This document shows positions 46,653-59,043 of a stretch of DNA of 64,000 nt, piece by piece. The first letter of the stretch is position 1. Every line of letters begins with the position of its first letter. The stretch comes from Pyrenopolyporus hunteri (lineage: Eukaryota > Ascomycota > Sordariomycetes > Xylariales > Hypoxylaceae). The notes under the pieces were generated by a model, which was not told the origin of the DNA, made no database searches, and saw nothing but the letters and a program-made list of their open reading frames with translations. The DNA lies in assembly GCA_902806595.1 (NCBI GenBank), contig CADCXC010000009.1:2046001-2110000 (forward strand). The letters run 5' to 3'. The position numbers and the translations under genes are program-made.

Positions 46653-48873
46653 TTACTGCGGATAGTAGACGACGCCTGGCCCTGGCGGATTGTAGAAATA
46701 ACCCTCCGGGTTAGGGGAAACCATGCCATTCATGCCTACCACGCCGCCGGGCATCGGAAAGCCCTGGGGTGCCGGATAGGGGGCATATGCGGCCATAGGG
46801 GGCAGCTGAGACGCGTCGTAGTAGTAGACCATACCATTGACCTCTTGGGCAACCAGATTGGGGTTTGAGGCATTCTGTCCGTTCGGCTGACCGGCGGGGG
46901 CCTCGCCTTGAGGCTGCCCCTGCTGCGCCCCCGGAACGAACGCGGGCGCCGTAGCAGATGGTCCCATAGTACCGGGGTAGGGAGCTGGGGGGTAGTAATA
47001 GCCTTGCTGGGGTTGCATCATCTGGTATGGCTGATAGTAGTTTTGTGGGGTGAATTGGTTCGGCTGGAACGGCGCAGCGTGAATAGCACGCTCTGGGATT
47101 TGGGAGAGCGGGGTGCCGGTCGAATGCTGGGACTGGTACGAGGGGTGGCGAACATGCGACTCTTGACCTAGGCTGGTAGACACCTGGACGGGAACCTGTT
47201 GGTGGAACGCTTGCTGATACGGTTGGGAGGGAGTCTGCTGCATTTCCGGCGATTCGATGCCGGCTACCGAGACAGTCTTCTGGGGTCGGGGCTGATGCAT
47301 AGGGATAGGGACAGATCGGTTCTCCTGGAACGTCGGCTTCTGGGCGGGCATCTGGGTTTGCTGCATCGGAGTGTCGTTGGCGACGGGTTGGCTAAAAGCG
47401 GCGGGCCCGTCCGACGGAGCGCCGTCGACAGCGGCGAGCTGTTGTTGTTGTTGTTCCGGTCGACCTTGTGGAGGCAGCCTGACAACGGGTCGGGTAGCAT
47501 CGTACGGTATTGGCGGTCGCGACATAGCAGAGCCAGTTGGAGAAACAAGATAATCCCTGCCCAATTCAGGGGCAATGGAAGATCGCCGACTAAGAGCAAT
47601 GCTCGGAGAGTATGCACTTCCAGCATACACGCTCCCCCCAAACACGCTCGTCCGCCTCGAGAAACCGCCGATAGATCCGAGACCCGACCTCGGCTTGCCC
47701 CGTAATCGTTGGTTCGGACGCATTGCTCGCGGTATGAAGATGAAGGACCTATCGGTAGCCGGGAAGATATATCGAGGCGGGAAATTGGGCAGGGAGATTC
47801 GAACCGGCTTATCTCGCCTTAATGGTGGTCGATGGTCTGGTAGTTTGGTGTATTGTCGTACTTGTATACCAGGGAAGATGATAGGCTCTTTGATACCCGG
47901 GAAGAAGACCCTGATCTGCACGTTGCTAACATGTTTCTCCGTAGCCATCGTCCGGTTGATCGGCGTGGAGCTGGGAGGGCAGGTGGGAATGAAGCCATCG
48001 CCGTTGGGAGGACCGTCGTCGGTAAATGAGGGTCGTGGTGGTCGGGCGTGCACAGGCTGTGCGACAACATCGTGCATATCGTGCGTCCAGGGCCCATTCG
48101 TCGTGGGATCGGCCGGGCTATGTATTTGATGACTGGTATCCGGGTTAGTGAAAGAGACAACGGCTCGGTTGCTGGCTTGTAGTAACATACTTCATTGGTG
48201 CAAAGGGGCCGCCGATGCCACCACGACCTCTCCCCCGAGGACCCCTCCCAAAGGGGCGAAATCCGTTGGCAGAAGGGCCAGCATGCCTGTGGTCGTGCAT
48301 AAAGAACGCTCCCCTGTTGGGAACGAATGACGGATCCTCGTCTCGTTTGCGCCTGTATTCCTCGTGTTCTTTTCGTCGCCGGTCAGTAGAGGCATCGTGT
48401 GGGTGGTCCGTGTTTGCAGCGGCGGAGTTCGAGCTGACTACTATAGGGGCCGAAGACTTGGGAGGCTCCATAGATTCTTCAAAAGTCAGCTCCTGCACTG
48501 GAGCAGCTTGGTCCGAGATGCTTAGGTTACTCAGCATGAACTCGGTATCAGAGACAGCGTTCTGGCCGGGCTTCCTAGTGCCTTTTGTCTTGGGGCTCCC
48601 GGAAGACTTTGTGTGCGTCCTCTTTACATTCCCGTTCCCGTTCCCATTGGCCACTTGACTGGTCAACTTCGGAGCCGCGGGTGTGGTGGGCGAGGCTTCG
48701 TCAACATTGCTAGTATCGCTGTCGTCGGCTGGGTCGGGGTCTTCGGAAGCCATGGACCCGTCAGTCAACGAATCATCGTCAATGTCAAGCTGGTCGAGAC
48801 CTCCTTCATCCTCGCCCTCATCCTCAACTCGGCGGCGATGGCCGATCTTCCTTCGGCGGATAGCAGCTACCAT
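46653..48873 (-). CDS. Btz (CASC3/Barentsz) domain protein, exon-junction-complex related
   Basis: A mostly disordered protein of about 720 aa in two exons, 48873-48191 and 48132-46653, joined in ATG AA|T (GTATGT donor, CACTAAC branch, ACCAG acceptor). The N-terminus is basic (MVAAIRRRKIGHRRR), followed by an acidic Asp/Glu stretch. The Btz core is visible at about residues 150-225: RRRKEHEEYRRKRDEDPSFV, then PNRGAFFMHDHRHAG and an RGRGRGG patch. In animals this domain binds eIF4A3 in the exon junction complex and links to mRNA localisation and decay; the fungal role is inferred. The long C-terminal half is Pro/Gln/Tyr-rich, with a poly-Gln run and PYQMMQPQQGYYYPPAP-like repeats, typical of RNA-granule proteins. 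Confidence 0.85.
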
Positions 48874-51119
48874 TTTGGAAAAGAGCTTACTGCTACGGGC
48901 TGCGCTGACACCGGTAAGGAGTAGGCAGTCAGTGGGCTTGAGAGCCGAGGGAGGATAGAACGGGAAGCGTCCTGATGGCGGAACGGTCGAGGGTGCTTGG
49001 GCACGACGGAGGCGTCGTGATGGTTATGGATCTCATGCGTCGTTCGGATTGGCGGATGGGATATCGGACGACGGGCTTCCTCGATAAATAAAAACCTAGA
49101 GGCGAAATAACCGCCTGCGGTGCAGAAACGAAAGGAAGGTCAGTGGGACAGAATAGAAATTCAATTAAGCCAGTATGCCTATTTTCCTAAGATCCTTTTT
49201 CTCCCCCGAAAATGATAAGAATGTAAAAATGCGTGTTTCTTGTCGTCGAGCCAGATCGGACACGGACAGGTCAGGGCGGGACAGGGAATGAAAAGAAGAC
49301 GGTAAGGAAGAAATAAGATAGAACAACTTTTTTGTTTTATAGAAAAGCCTCCAGGCCTGTGACAGACTATTCCACAAGGCACTGCGGAGGGGAGGGGGGA
49401 GTTTTGTGTTTATTTTTCTCTAGGTGATGTAGTATCAAGGAGGGCTATTTTTTTTTTGTTGGATGGAATAAGAAGCCAAGCCAAAAGGGTTTAATATTTG
49501 GAAGTTCGAGGTCAGGTCAGGATTCAGGTCGGCCTGGCTTCGGTTTTGGCGTAAAGGTTCAAGGTAGGTTAGTGGAGTTGTAGTGGAGAGATAGGTACAA
49601 TACCTTTTACAATTGCAATCCGCAATCCGTAATACCACGACGGGCCATGTACGATAGACAGTAACTACGGGACGGTACGGTGGGACAATCGATGGGAAGA
49701 GGTACCTAGGTACCGACTGACTACGTTGTACGTACCGTAGTACCCTCTAGCGTAGCAGCCAGAGAAGCGCAGAGCGGAGACGAGCCCAGTCCAGAATCAG
49801 CGTCTGAAAGGCGCCTTCCACGGGGTATGTATGTAGTACGTATGTACAATACATGTATGTATTTCATCCTTCCTGACGGCGACCTAATTATGTAATCGAT
49901 GTTGGCCACACGTACTAGGTATGTTATAGTGATTCACTGCACCTTTCCCCCCTGCTATTCCGCCACTGGGGCCAATGGGCTGAGCTGTGTTTGGGCCTTG
50001 GCGGGGCTTGGTACATGCTAGGATAGGTGCCTGAGAACCCGGGTTATCTTATCAATGGGGATTGTTTCTCGAAAGTCTTGTCGATCTTTTTTTTTGTTCG
50101 ATGGAGCCAATGTCAACCCGACAAATAATAATAGTAATGACAATAGCTATATAGCGTCTACTAAGGTGTACTATGTGATATAGGTAACAGACAGGATATA
50201 TGCGGTATGTACAATATTTAGGTAGGTAAGTAAGGCAAGCAAGCCCCAAATCCAAGGTTCTAATAGATGTATGTCTCGGATTTTCTCTCTCTCTTCTTAC
50301 ATAATTACCACCTATCTATTGTCAATTGTTGATTTGTCTTATACATGCAGTCCACGATATATACCTATGCAGGCGGGCATGTACCTAAGTAGGCGTATAG
50401 GTAGGAGGGTACACCTGCCCGTGCCTCGCAGCTAAGGACATGGCGTGTCGGTCCCAAGACACAAAATTATGTCTTGGAATTGACACGCATACATTTAATG
50501 TAGGTACATATCTCCATCCTTTGCATTCCATCATAAGATATGTACACCTCCTATGTAGGAACTCTTGTTAAAGTAGATATCTACCAAGGCAAGGTATCAA
50601 TCATACATCCCTTGGGTATAGCTAATTCTATATATTACTTGATATATTAAAGTATTTCGTATATGGCTACCTGGATATGTTTGCATGGTAGATTACATGG
50701 AGAGAAGTTTGTACGCAGGTATACAATACAGTAGGTACCTACATGTACTACGTGTGTCATTCACACGCCAGTCCGGAATTGGTCTCTGAAGCCCGTGTTC
50801 ACGTAAACAGAAAAAAAAAAACAGCTCGCCCAACATAAAAATAATAAAAGAGAAGTACATTCCCTCAAGTACAGCAGGTACGGTGTATAAGTCCAATGTT
50901 CATCCACTCACAGCGCAGCCAAACGTCAGTGTGGCCCAGGCGCCTCCGCATGCAGAATCACGTCCAAATCATCCGAGTACAACTGTAATGTACAGCACAA
51001 TCCAGTCTCCTCTGACCACTTCCACCAACCAGTCTTTCCACGTATCGACGGCATCATTCATTGCCCTGTGCGATCCCTGTCCGCCTTTGACGACGGGTTC
51101 TTCGAAAATTCCGCCATCC

Positions 51120-51205
51120 CCTAGGTACCTATGTAATAGTGAGGTACATACCTAGGTACCTAACCAGTGCAGGTACCTATCTTCTACGTGTACCTTACCT
51201 AGGTA
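51120..51205. repeat. cluster of TAGGTACC-type palindromic motifs
   Basis: Repeated CTAGGTACCTA, ACATACCTAGGTACC and TTACCTAGGTACC units within 85 bases, of the same kind as those elsewhere in the window. Confidence 0.7.
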
Positions 51206-54200
51206 CCTATAAGTCACTACGTCGGTCGGTCTATCTCGACTGCCGGGTAAGAGATTCCACCCCCGGCAGAGAAATGCGTACCTACCTCCTGTGTGATGTT
51301 CATACAATACCTCCTCCAGCTACATGTAGGTACCTACCTGCCCACATACATGTAAGACCGCTATATAGGTACGTACTGCGTACATCAAAGATATCACAAG
51401 TTTATCCACTTGCTCTAGTGGAATAGAAGCCTATTAGTAAGATTGGTATAGATAGGTAGCTTAGCTATGTACCCCTAGCTAGCTACCCTGCAAACAGCTT
51501 ACCTACAAATATTTAGAGAAAACGGACACCTTTGCTCGCATTTGCCGTTTCCCCCTTTTCAACCTCCGGTATCGCCAGCCTACTGTCATACCTCGCCAGA
51601 CGGTTCTCATGCGATTGAGTCCTGGTTCCGGACTTTACAGACCGGTCCTAGAGACGCAAAGTGTTCGAATCCAAGTATAATGCTTCAGGGCGGTCTATTG
51701 ATGCGGTTGTGAGCAGCATGAATATTAGCCAGACGCTGGCTCAGGCCATTCGCTCAGCTGTTATAATTCCCTGACTCTCTGCTACTGAAGCATCAGCCAA
51801 TTAGCAGCGGTCTCACAACCCGTATCGAGCGTTACGATGCCCTCTGGGCGAATCTACGATTCGCTTTTGCCGATCCTGCCTCTTTTGCCGATTCAATGCC
51901 GGCCTTGGAGACATGCATAATACTACCCCCAAGGGCGACATACTGCTCGCTCATGCGCTGCGCAACCGAGATCCTATAGCTGATCCCCAGAGCTCCCTCT
52001 ATGAGCTCAATAGGTAGGCAGGTATTCAGGGGCCGCTGATAGGCAATTGAGAATCTGCGTTCCCCGGTAGGCTAGATTCGGATATCGTCCCACGACTATG
52101 GTTTTCTCCAAAGCAACGTGGACTGCTCCTTTTTACGTTTCGGGGTTACGCCGCGAGTACGTTCGAATCTTTTCCTGGCGCTTTTATTGCTACAGTAGGT
52201 AGATATGCAGCACACTCGAGATTCAGGCGTTCCTAGGCTTGTGTGACGATTGGGTATGGGATTGGTCTCAAGCGAGTCGTGACATCGTTCTACGATACAG
52301 TGTTGTTCCTATGTTTAGAGTCTTCAGCGAGAGATTAAAATATAGGGTCGGTCTCATACGCGTCCCTAAATCGTAGCTAGCCTACCCTACATATGCAGGA
52401 CATACGAGCTTCAGTTGTGGTTAATGCTGGTTGGGTCTGCCTTGGCCGGGGGGTGACGGCCACGCCAACGGGGATGCTATTCAACAGAGCCAGAGCCATG
52501 ACATCGCGGTGGATATCGCGGTAAGCCTTTCTATTAGCCAAGGCTTCTCGATCGTTCGGAACCTATCGAAGAGCGAACGCTGTGTCGTGATTGGACTTAA
52601 ACTTTACGAAGAACAACGATTGCCTGTAACTAGAGTTTTACTATGCAGCTGTAACGACGAGGGCCGATGACCCTGAACCAATCTACGCCCGCCAATACCA
52701 CTCCGGACAGCAGCTCCATAAGACCAGACGTGGTTTTTATGGTAATGGGAATGTCTTGCTTAGCGGTGCTATCACGGGTTAGCTACGTGTACGACTTGAA
52801 GGACTGCCTTACATATGTACCTCGAGTCAGCCCGTTAAGAAAAGGGGAGGGGGCTCCATGGCAGAGACGTCCACTCCACTTCGCAATCGTGCCTCAAGCA
52901 AAACCCGCTCAAGGCAGGAGTAGAAAAAAATGCGAGAAAATGCGCTGGGTGCTGAGATTGTCGACGAAGAATTGCTCCTAATCTTTAGGTTTTATAAGCT
53001 CTTGCCACTATTGCATGTGGCGCTCGAACGGCGATAACTTCGAATCCCGAATTGATAAGGTATCGCCTCTCCGATGGCCACGACCTCCTCTGGTTTCTAA
53101 TATCGGCAAGATAGATCCCCCGTCTTCGATCGAAGCAATTCGCCTCCTGGAAGCTTCGAGACGCCACCCCGAAGAACCGCGGGGCAATGCATATGCGACG
53201 GCCGCCCACTTAAATATACATGTCTCGCCTCGAGGGGGCCCGTCGGCAAGCGAAAAATAACGCGTGAACCCGCCTCGCCTGTGGTACGATCGTCAAGCCT
53301 TGTAGGGCTTGGTAAGGAACACGTATGTAGGTCGGAGGTGGGCAGAATGGTCAAGCTCCGTGGTCCGCTTCGGGTCGGAGCCTCGCTACCCACGAAGACC
53401 CTCGGATGTGGCGGACGATTTGAAGTTCGAGCTAAAGGCCGAAGAGACGCCTCGTATTTTCGAGGGCAACTCTTGACGTCAAGGCGGGCTTACTCTGCCG
53501 CAACTGATATTTTCTTGTCTGGTGTACTGGAAGATATTAGGAATTACCTAACTTATATACGGCCTATAGACTCTGCTACGTTTGAATGTGAATATGTCTC
53601 CCTATTATGACTTAAGTACCTGCTGGGTAAGCTGATCGAACCTGTGCTTTTAGGACGAGCTCGTACATGTAGGACAGAGTGTTTGTGTATCCACCCAGAG
53701 CTACCCGGGATCGGATTGTTTCACTCTGTATTGCTAGGGAGTACCTACCTACATGTATGCCTGCTTGACTTCAATTTAATTCGGAGTATAGGGTAGTCCT
53801 ATGAATAATATGAGGAAGAAGAATATCAATAGATGTATAATCTATGAGTTATTAGACTATGACTGGTGTTTGAGTCTCTTCTTGGGGTTAGGGGACAATG
53901 GTGGGCGCTTATTGTTATGAGATTTTAGGCATGGTGTAAGACATGAGTCGTTCACATAGAAAAGATAAATAGATGTTATGAAGATGTGCTTAGCATGTTA
54001 GTTTCTTTTTATTCCTTTAACATCGCTTATATAGATGAACGTGGATCGGTTATCAAGAGTTGATGGAGTTGAACCTAGGTGGTTTCCTCTATTAAAAGGC
54101 TACTTGACGGAACCGTGTAATAGAGGCTTCTTAGGCACGCAATAAGTACTATAGCATGTCCAAGTCAGTGCCTGTGTCTCTAGAGGTAGGCAGAGAGTTA

Positions 54201-55128
54201 TTGATTTATAGGTCTAGGTCTAGGTCTAGCCTTAGCTGCGGTTGATATAGTATGGATCTACATTTATTTGACTGCCTAACTACATGGTATATCCAACCGA
54301 ACTATGGCGAAAATGTTAGCGATATGTACAAGTTCTGGCTATATGCAGTAGCCATGAGGTAGGCTCCTCGGAGGCGTACATAATAAAGAGGTAGTGCGTA
54401 CATACCTAAGTTTTGATTACTTAGTGGCATCGTAGGCCGTATTTTCTAGCGGCATTCAACAGGCTGCTGGTACCTATTACGTGTAGGTGGCCTACGTAAC
54501 TCTGGAGATACCTAGGTACCTTACCTAAGGTTTATGAGCAGCTCTCGTTAGTTGTATAAATTAGGTACCTACCTAGGCAGGCGATGATGAAGACCCCGAT
54601 TGTAGCATACCTAGGTAGGTACATATTACGTGAGTGACTGGGTGCCCGGCAGCCTCACTTCTCTGGCGTCTACGTGCACTGTCCCCACCTATCTCTCTCA
54701 CGCTTCTTTTTAACGATCCGTCATCGAAGCTCGGTGCAAATCCTATCCTTCTCCCTCTGCCTACTGTAAGCTCCACCTATTTAACTCGTCTTCCCCACAC
54801 CGCACGGCGTGCCTTTATTTAGTCGATTGCGAGGCACTTATCTGCCTGCAGCACGAATTGCCGCTTCGACCTTAGTGCATTCCCCATTTCCATACCTCAC
54901 CTTACCTCTTACATCCATCCCTCTTCCTTACTTCTTCAATTCGCCAACTTGTTCGGGTCAACTTTGACCTCCAGCTACATATTCAATTCCACGTTGCCAA
55001 CGTAGGGCCCGTGGATTTCTATTAGGTTGGTCCTCTTCGCTTCTTGTTTACTTGTCAAAACGTCGCGTACCTACCTAGGTACCTACGTAAGCAAGCGACC
55101 GGACAAACAAACTAACTTTTACCTTAGG

Positions 55129-55178
55129 TACCTACCTACCTACCTACCTACCTACCTACCTACCTACCTACCTACCTA
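55129..55178 (+). repeat. (TACC)n simple repeat
   Basis: About twelve perfect tandem TACC units over 50 bases, flanked on both sides by TAGGTACC palindromes. It may have grown by slippage from the dispersed motif. Confidence 0.9.
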
Positions 55179-56087
55179 GGTACGTTACCTAGCTACCTCC
55201 TCGGTTCCGCAACGCAAAGGGTAAGTACAACATAGTGCAAATCACCATTCGTCGCCTTCCGGGCGTGGACGGTGCTATATGTACTATTCACAGAACCTAC
55301 CTCCATCTACCACCTACATGTACCTACCCAGTTACCTCCCTCCCCCTCCCCCCTCCTGACCTCCCTGAGCGACGCACTGGGCAGATCGGCGGCGCCTCTA
55401 CCTCGGACCACCTTCTTCCCTAAGGTTTCCTACTTCTCTCATTAAACACATTAATTCCGTCATCCCCTCAACAATCCATCGAAACCTTTCAATCCTGTAT
55501 CATTTTCATCACTTTCATCGTTGTATTCACCTCCTCCATCTCGTCAGCCAACCGTCCGTCACCTGTACTATACATTATTACAACCGTCCCGCCTCTCCGT
55601 TCCTTTGAATGAGGCCTCGATACGAATAGCTTCGAAAGCTGACCGCCTAAATCTAGGAGCCTTGTACCACGACAAGTCAGTCGTTTCCTGATAAGCGGCG
55701 ACTGACCACCTGACACTTATTAATCCTGATTGTACTGTGGTATGTGATGCTATGCTTGCACTTTCTTTTTCTTTTTCCTTCTTACTTACTCACTCCCTTT
55801 CGCCTCTCCCCCGTCTAAAATCCTTCATCGCCTTCTCTTTGCTACCTTGCGTCCGAAGCACCTACACACCTACGCACCTACGCGCCTACGTACCTACGTA
55901 GGTGCCTTCGTTTGCGTTAACCCCGACCATCTCCAAATCCCTAAACGGGGCACATATTGCTTTTCCCATCCATCGACGGACTCTGCCACCTCTTTTCCTT
56001 CTTCTTTCCCCCTTGCTACCCTTTTACAACTTACCAAACTCTTACCAAGACTGACAAGAAGCTCTCCTAAACAGTCCGTCGGTCAAG

Positions 56088-59043
56088 ATGGCTTCGTCAT
56101 CGACAGCAACTCCGGACACCTTAATTACCCTCAAGGTTAACTTTGATGGCACAACCCGCCGCTTCAAGCTCCCTCTCCGGGACCTTGTTTTGAGCACCCT
56201 AGAGGACAAGGTAAGCCCTGCTTGTCCCACTACGTATCATGCAATTCCCTTTCTCATCAACATATTTCCATCTATCCATCCATCTTCCTATCTACCTATC
56301 CTACACCCTCTATCATCGTCTTCCCACTAACTATCTTCTTCGGCTTGCGAGCTAATCATTACTGACGTGGCCCTCTTGACAGCTTCGATCTTTCTTGCAG
56401 ATCCCTGTCGGATCCCCCATCGCTTTTGAGCGGTATTCCGACTCGGCTGCCTCCTACGTTCTCTTGCACCCATCCAACTTACCTGCGTATAAGCAACTCT
56501 ATCGAGCTGCTAAGGCTAAGCAGAAGTTAAAGTTGCGAGTCACGACTCGGACTAGACCCGCTCCCGAGCCTGTCCCAGAGCCTGTCCCCGAGCTCGCCCC
56601 AGCTCCTAAAGCAGCAGTGCACAGGGTCCCCAAGCCCGTTACCGTCGAGGATGAGCCCGAGGCTGAAGCCAAGGAGGTGGCCGAACCCACCACTGCCCAT
56701 GTTCTGGAATCGGCCCCGGCGCCTTTAGTTCCCGTCCTTGCCGGGGCTCCCGCTACAGTCCTGGATACTTTCAGCGTATCTGACATCCACTCAAACATAT
56801 CGGTCTTCGTTGACCAATGGCGTGCACATGGCTGCCCTAAGATCCACGTGAAGCAGGACACCGAGGGCAAAGAAGTGGTTGATTTGGTCAACTCTACATC
56901 TGCGGCTTCGTCTGGACCCTTGATAGATCTAGAGTCTAGCGAGGGGAGCATGCCTCGATGTCCTTTCTCGAAGACCGCGGAGAAGATGTCACAGGTTGCC
57001 GACCTAATCCAGGAAGCTCACAAGAATGAGAATATTCCTCAGGCCGCCGAGGTCCTGGAAATTTCGGAGACTCAGTTGTCTAAGGGCGAGGATACCGCGC
57101 CCGAAGTGGAGCCATTCAACCCGCATCATCTTCCGATTACCCCCAAACGACCTTTCACTGTCTGCTGCAACAGCTGTGACCGAGCCGTCCCCGACGCTCA
57201 TTTCCATTGTTCCACATGCGACGACGGCGACTTCGACCTGTGCCAGGATTGTGTTAACCAAGGCATTACCTGCTATAATGAGACCCATTGGCTCATTAAG
57301 CGTACTATCAAGGATGGACAGGTCAACCTCAGCACCACGCACATCGCTCCTAAGGCGCCTCGACCGCAGACGAACAAGGACATCTCCATTCCTACTGTTC
57401 CCTGGGTGAATCTCCCTCTCAGGCCCGCGGAGAACACGAACTTCATGCGGTCGGCGACGTGGGGTAGCCCTTCCAACGATCGTACCTGCAATTGCTGCAT
57501 CCAGGATTTCCCGGGAGAGAACTTCCTTCATTGCACGACGTGCGAGGACTACGACCTCTGCAAGACCTGCTTCGCTAAGAACAAGCACGGCCACCACCCG
57601 GGGCACGGATTCACTCCTGCGGTGAAAGGTACGGTCTTTGAGACGTTCATTTCTTCGCGCCTATCCCCCGGCCGAAATGTCCGCCACAACGCCATTTGCG
57701 ATGGTTGTGATAAGTACGTGTGGGGTGTCCGACACAAGTGCCTCGATTGCCCTGATTGGGACTACTGCTCGGAGTGTGTCCAGAATGCCAGCTTCGTGCA
57801 CCCGAACCACCGTTTCGTAGCTATTTACGAACCCTTGGCCGATGGGGTGTCCCGGCTTACCTCTCGTGCTACGCACTATGGCATCTGCTGTGACGGACCG
57901 CTATGCTCGACATCCCGTAGCAGTACTAAGTACATCGTCGGCGTACGATACAAGTGCGCTGTCTGCCACGATACTGATTTCTGTGCCAACTGTGAGGCCA
58001 GCCCAGCCAACACACACAACAAGACGCACCCCTTGATCAAATTCAAGACACCTGTTCGCCACGTTAGCGTCACTACCACCGGCGAGCACGAAGACGGCCA
58101 TCGTCTCCCCACGATGGGTGACCGTGTCAACCGGTCCGCCGAGAATCGGGCTGCCCTCAAACGTGAGAGCATTGCTGCCACGCGCGTGCAGACTGTCGTC
58201 GACGTGCAACCTACCGAACAACAATCATCTACGCCGGAGGAGACCGACGAGGTCAAGAGCGAGAGTGAGGCTGTAGAGCCGAAAGCCGCGGAGCCGGAAA
58301 TCGTAGAGCCGAAGGCACCGGCTGTGGCTGAGAAACAGACTACCGCGGAGGATCTTGTTGCCGTCTTCCAGCGCGACACCGTCGCTGACGGAACTATCAT
58401 GCCTCCGAACCACACCTTTGAGCAGGTTTGGGTTATCCGAAACGAGGGTACGGTCCCTTGGCCGGCCGGCTGCTCGGTCAAATTTGTCGGCGGTGATTTT
58501 ATGGGTGCCGTTGATCCCACTCATCCTGCTGGCATCCACGAGCTCGTCTCGGCGTCCGAGTCGACCGTGTGCTACAATGCTCTTAACCCTGGCCAGGAAT
58601 TCCCCTTCACCGTATTGATGCGCACCCCTGACCGAGAGGGCAAGGTGATCTCGTACTGGCGACTGACGACTCCGGACAATGTGAAATTTGGTCACAAGCT
58701 GTGGTGCGACGTGACTGTTCAGGCACCGCGTCCGAAGTCTCCCGCGGCGGAACCCGCTCCCAAGTTGGCCGAGAGCCAGATGATTATCCCGAAACTGGAG
58801 CACGAATCACCGGCTGCCAGCATGCACGAGAAGGCCCTTTCGGAGGGCGAAGCTGAGACGGAAACAGCCACGCTCGCACAATCTGTGCACGATTCCCAAG
58901 ACGATGAGTTCGAGGACTGCGGCGAGGATGATGAGTGGGCTGAGTCGGACGATGGGTTCATGACGGATGAGGAGTACGATATCCTTGACGCGTCGGATGA
59001 GGAATATCAATCAGAGCAGGGCAAACCAGCGTCTAAGAAGTAA
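56088..59043 (+). CDS. NBR1-type selective autophagy receptor (PB1, four ZZ fingers, FW domain)
   Basis: A protein of 927 aa in two exons, 56088-56210 and 56383-59043; the intron ends TTGACAG so that LEDK joins LRSFLQIPVG. Domains in order: PB1 (about 10-95, VNFDGTTRRFKL to QKLKLRV); a Pro/Glu-rich linker; four ZZ zinc fingers at about 301-348 (CCNSCDRAV, CSTCDDGDFDLCQDC), 408-455 (CNCCIQDF, CTTCEDYDLCKTC), 478-522 (CDGCDKYVWGVRHKC) and 540-592 (YKCAVCHDTDFCANC); and the NBR1-specific four-tryptophan domain at about 698-800 (FEQVWVIRNEGTVPWP, ISYWRLTTPD). The acidic tail has candidate Atg8-binding sequences (DEEYDIL). The family delivers ubiquitinated or enzyme cargo to autophagosomes or vacuole. 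Its cargo here is unknown. Confidence 0.92.

Larger units (their letters stand above)
48874..56087. other. gene-poor region of about 7.2 kb
   Basis: No gene can be supported on either strand. The part up to about 49150 is the Btz gene leader. The rest is a mosaic of AT-rich DNA (50050-50700 and 53750-54450) and clusters of TAGGTACC/CCTACC motifs (49700-49720, 50732-50745, 51120-51205, 51322-51345, 54505-54620 and 55070-55190). A C/T-rich leader-like block runs from about 54860 to 56080 ahead of the NBR1-type gene. Open frames are all under about 110 codons and resemble nothing known. Confidence 0.5.

Noticed and set aside
51655..51680. TTCGAATCC string resembling a tRNA B box
   Set aside because: No T-stem pairing around it and no A box or acceptor stem upstream.
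52431..53610. Short open frames in the gene desert as candidate genes
   Set aside because: All are short, with inconsistent composition, no plausible splicing between them and no recognisable motif.
55129..55178. (TACC)n array considered as a telomere-like repeat
   Set aside because: Fungal telomeres are TTAGGG-type; this array is an expansion of the local TAGGTACC motif.
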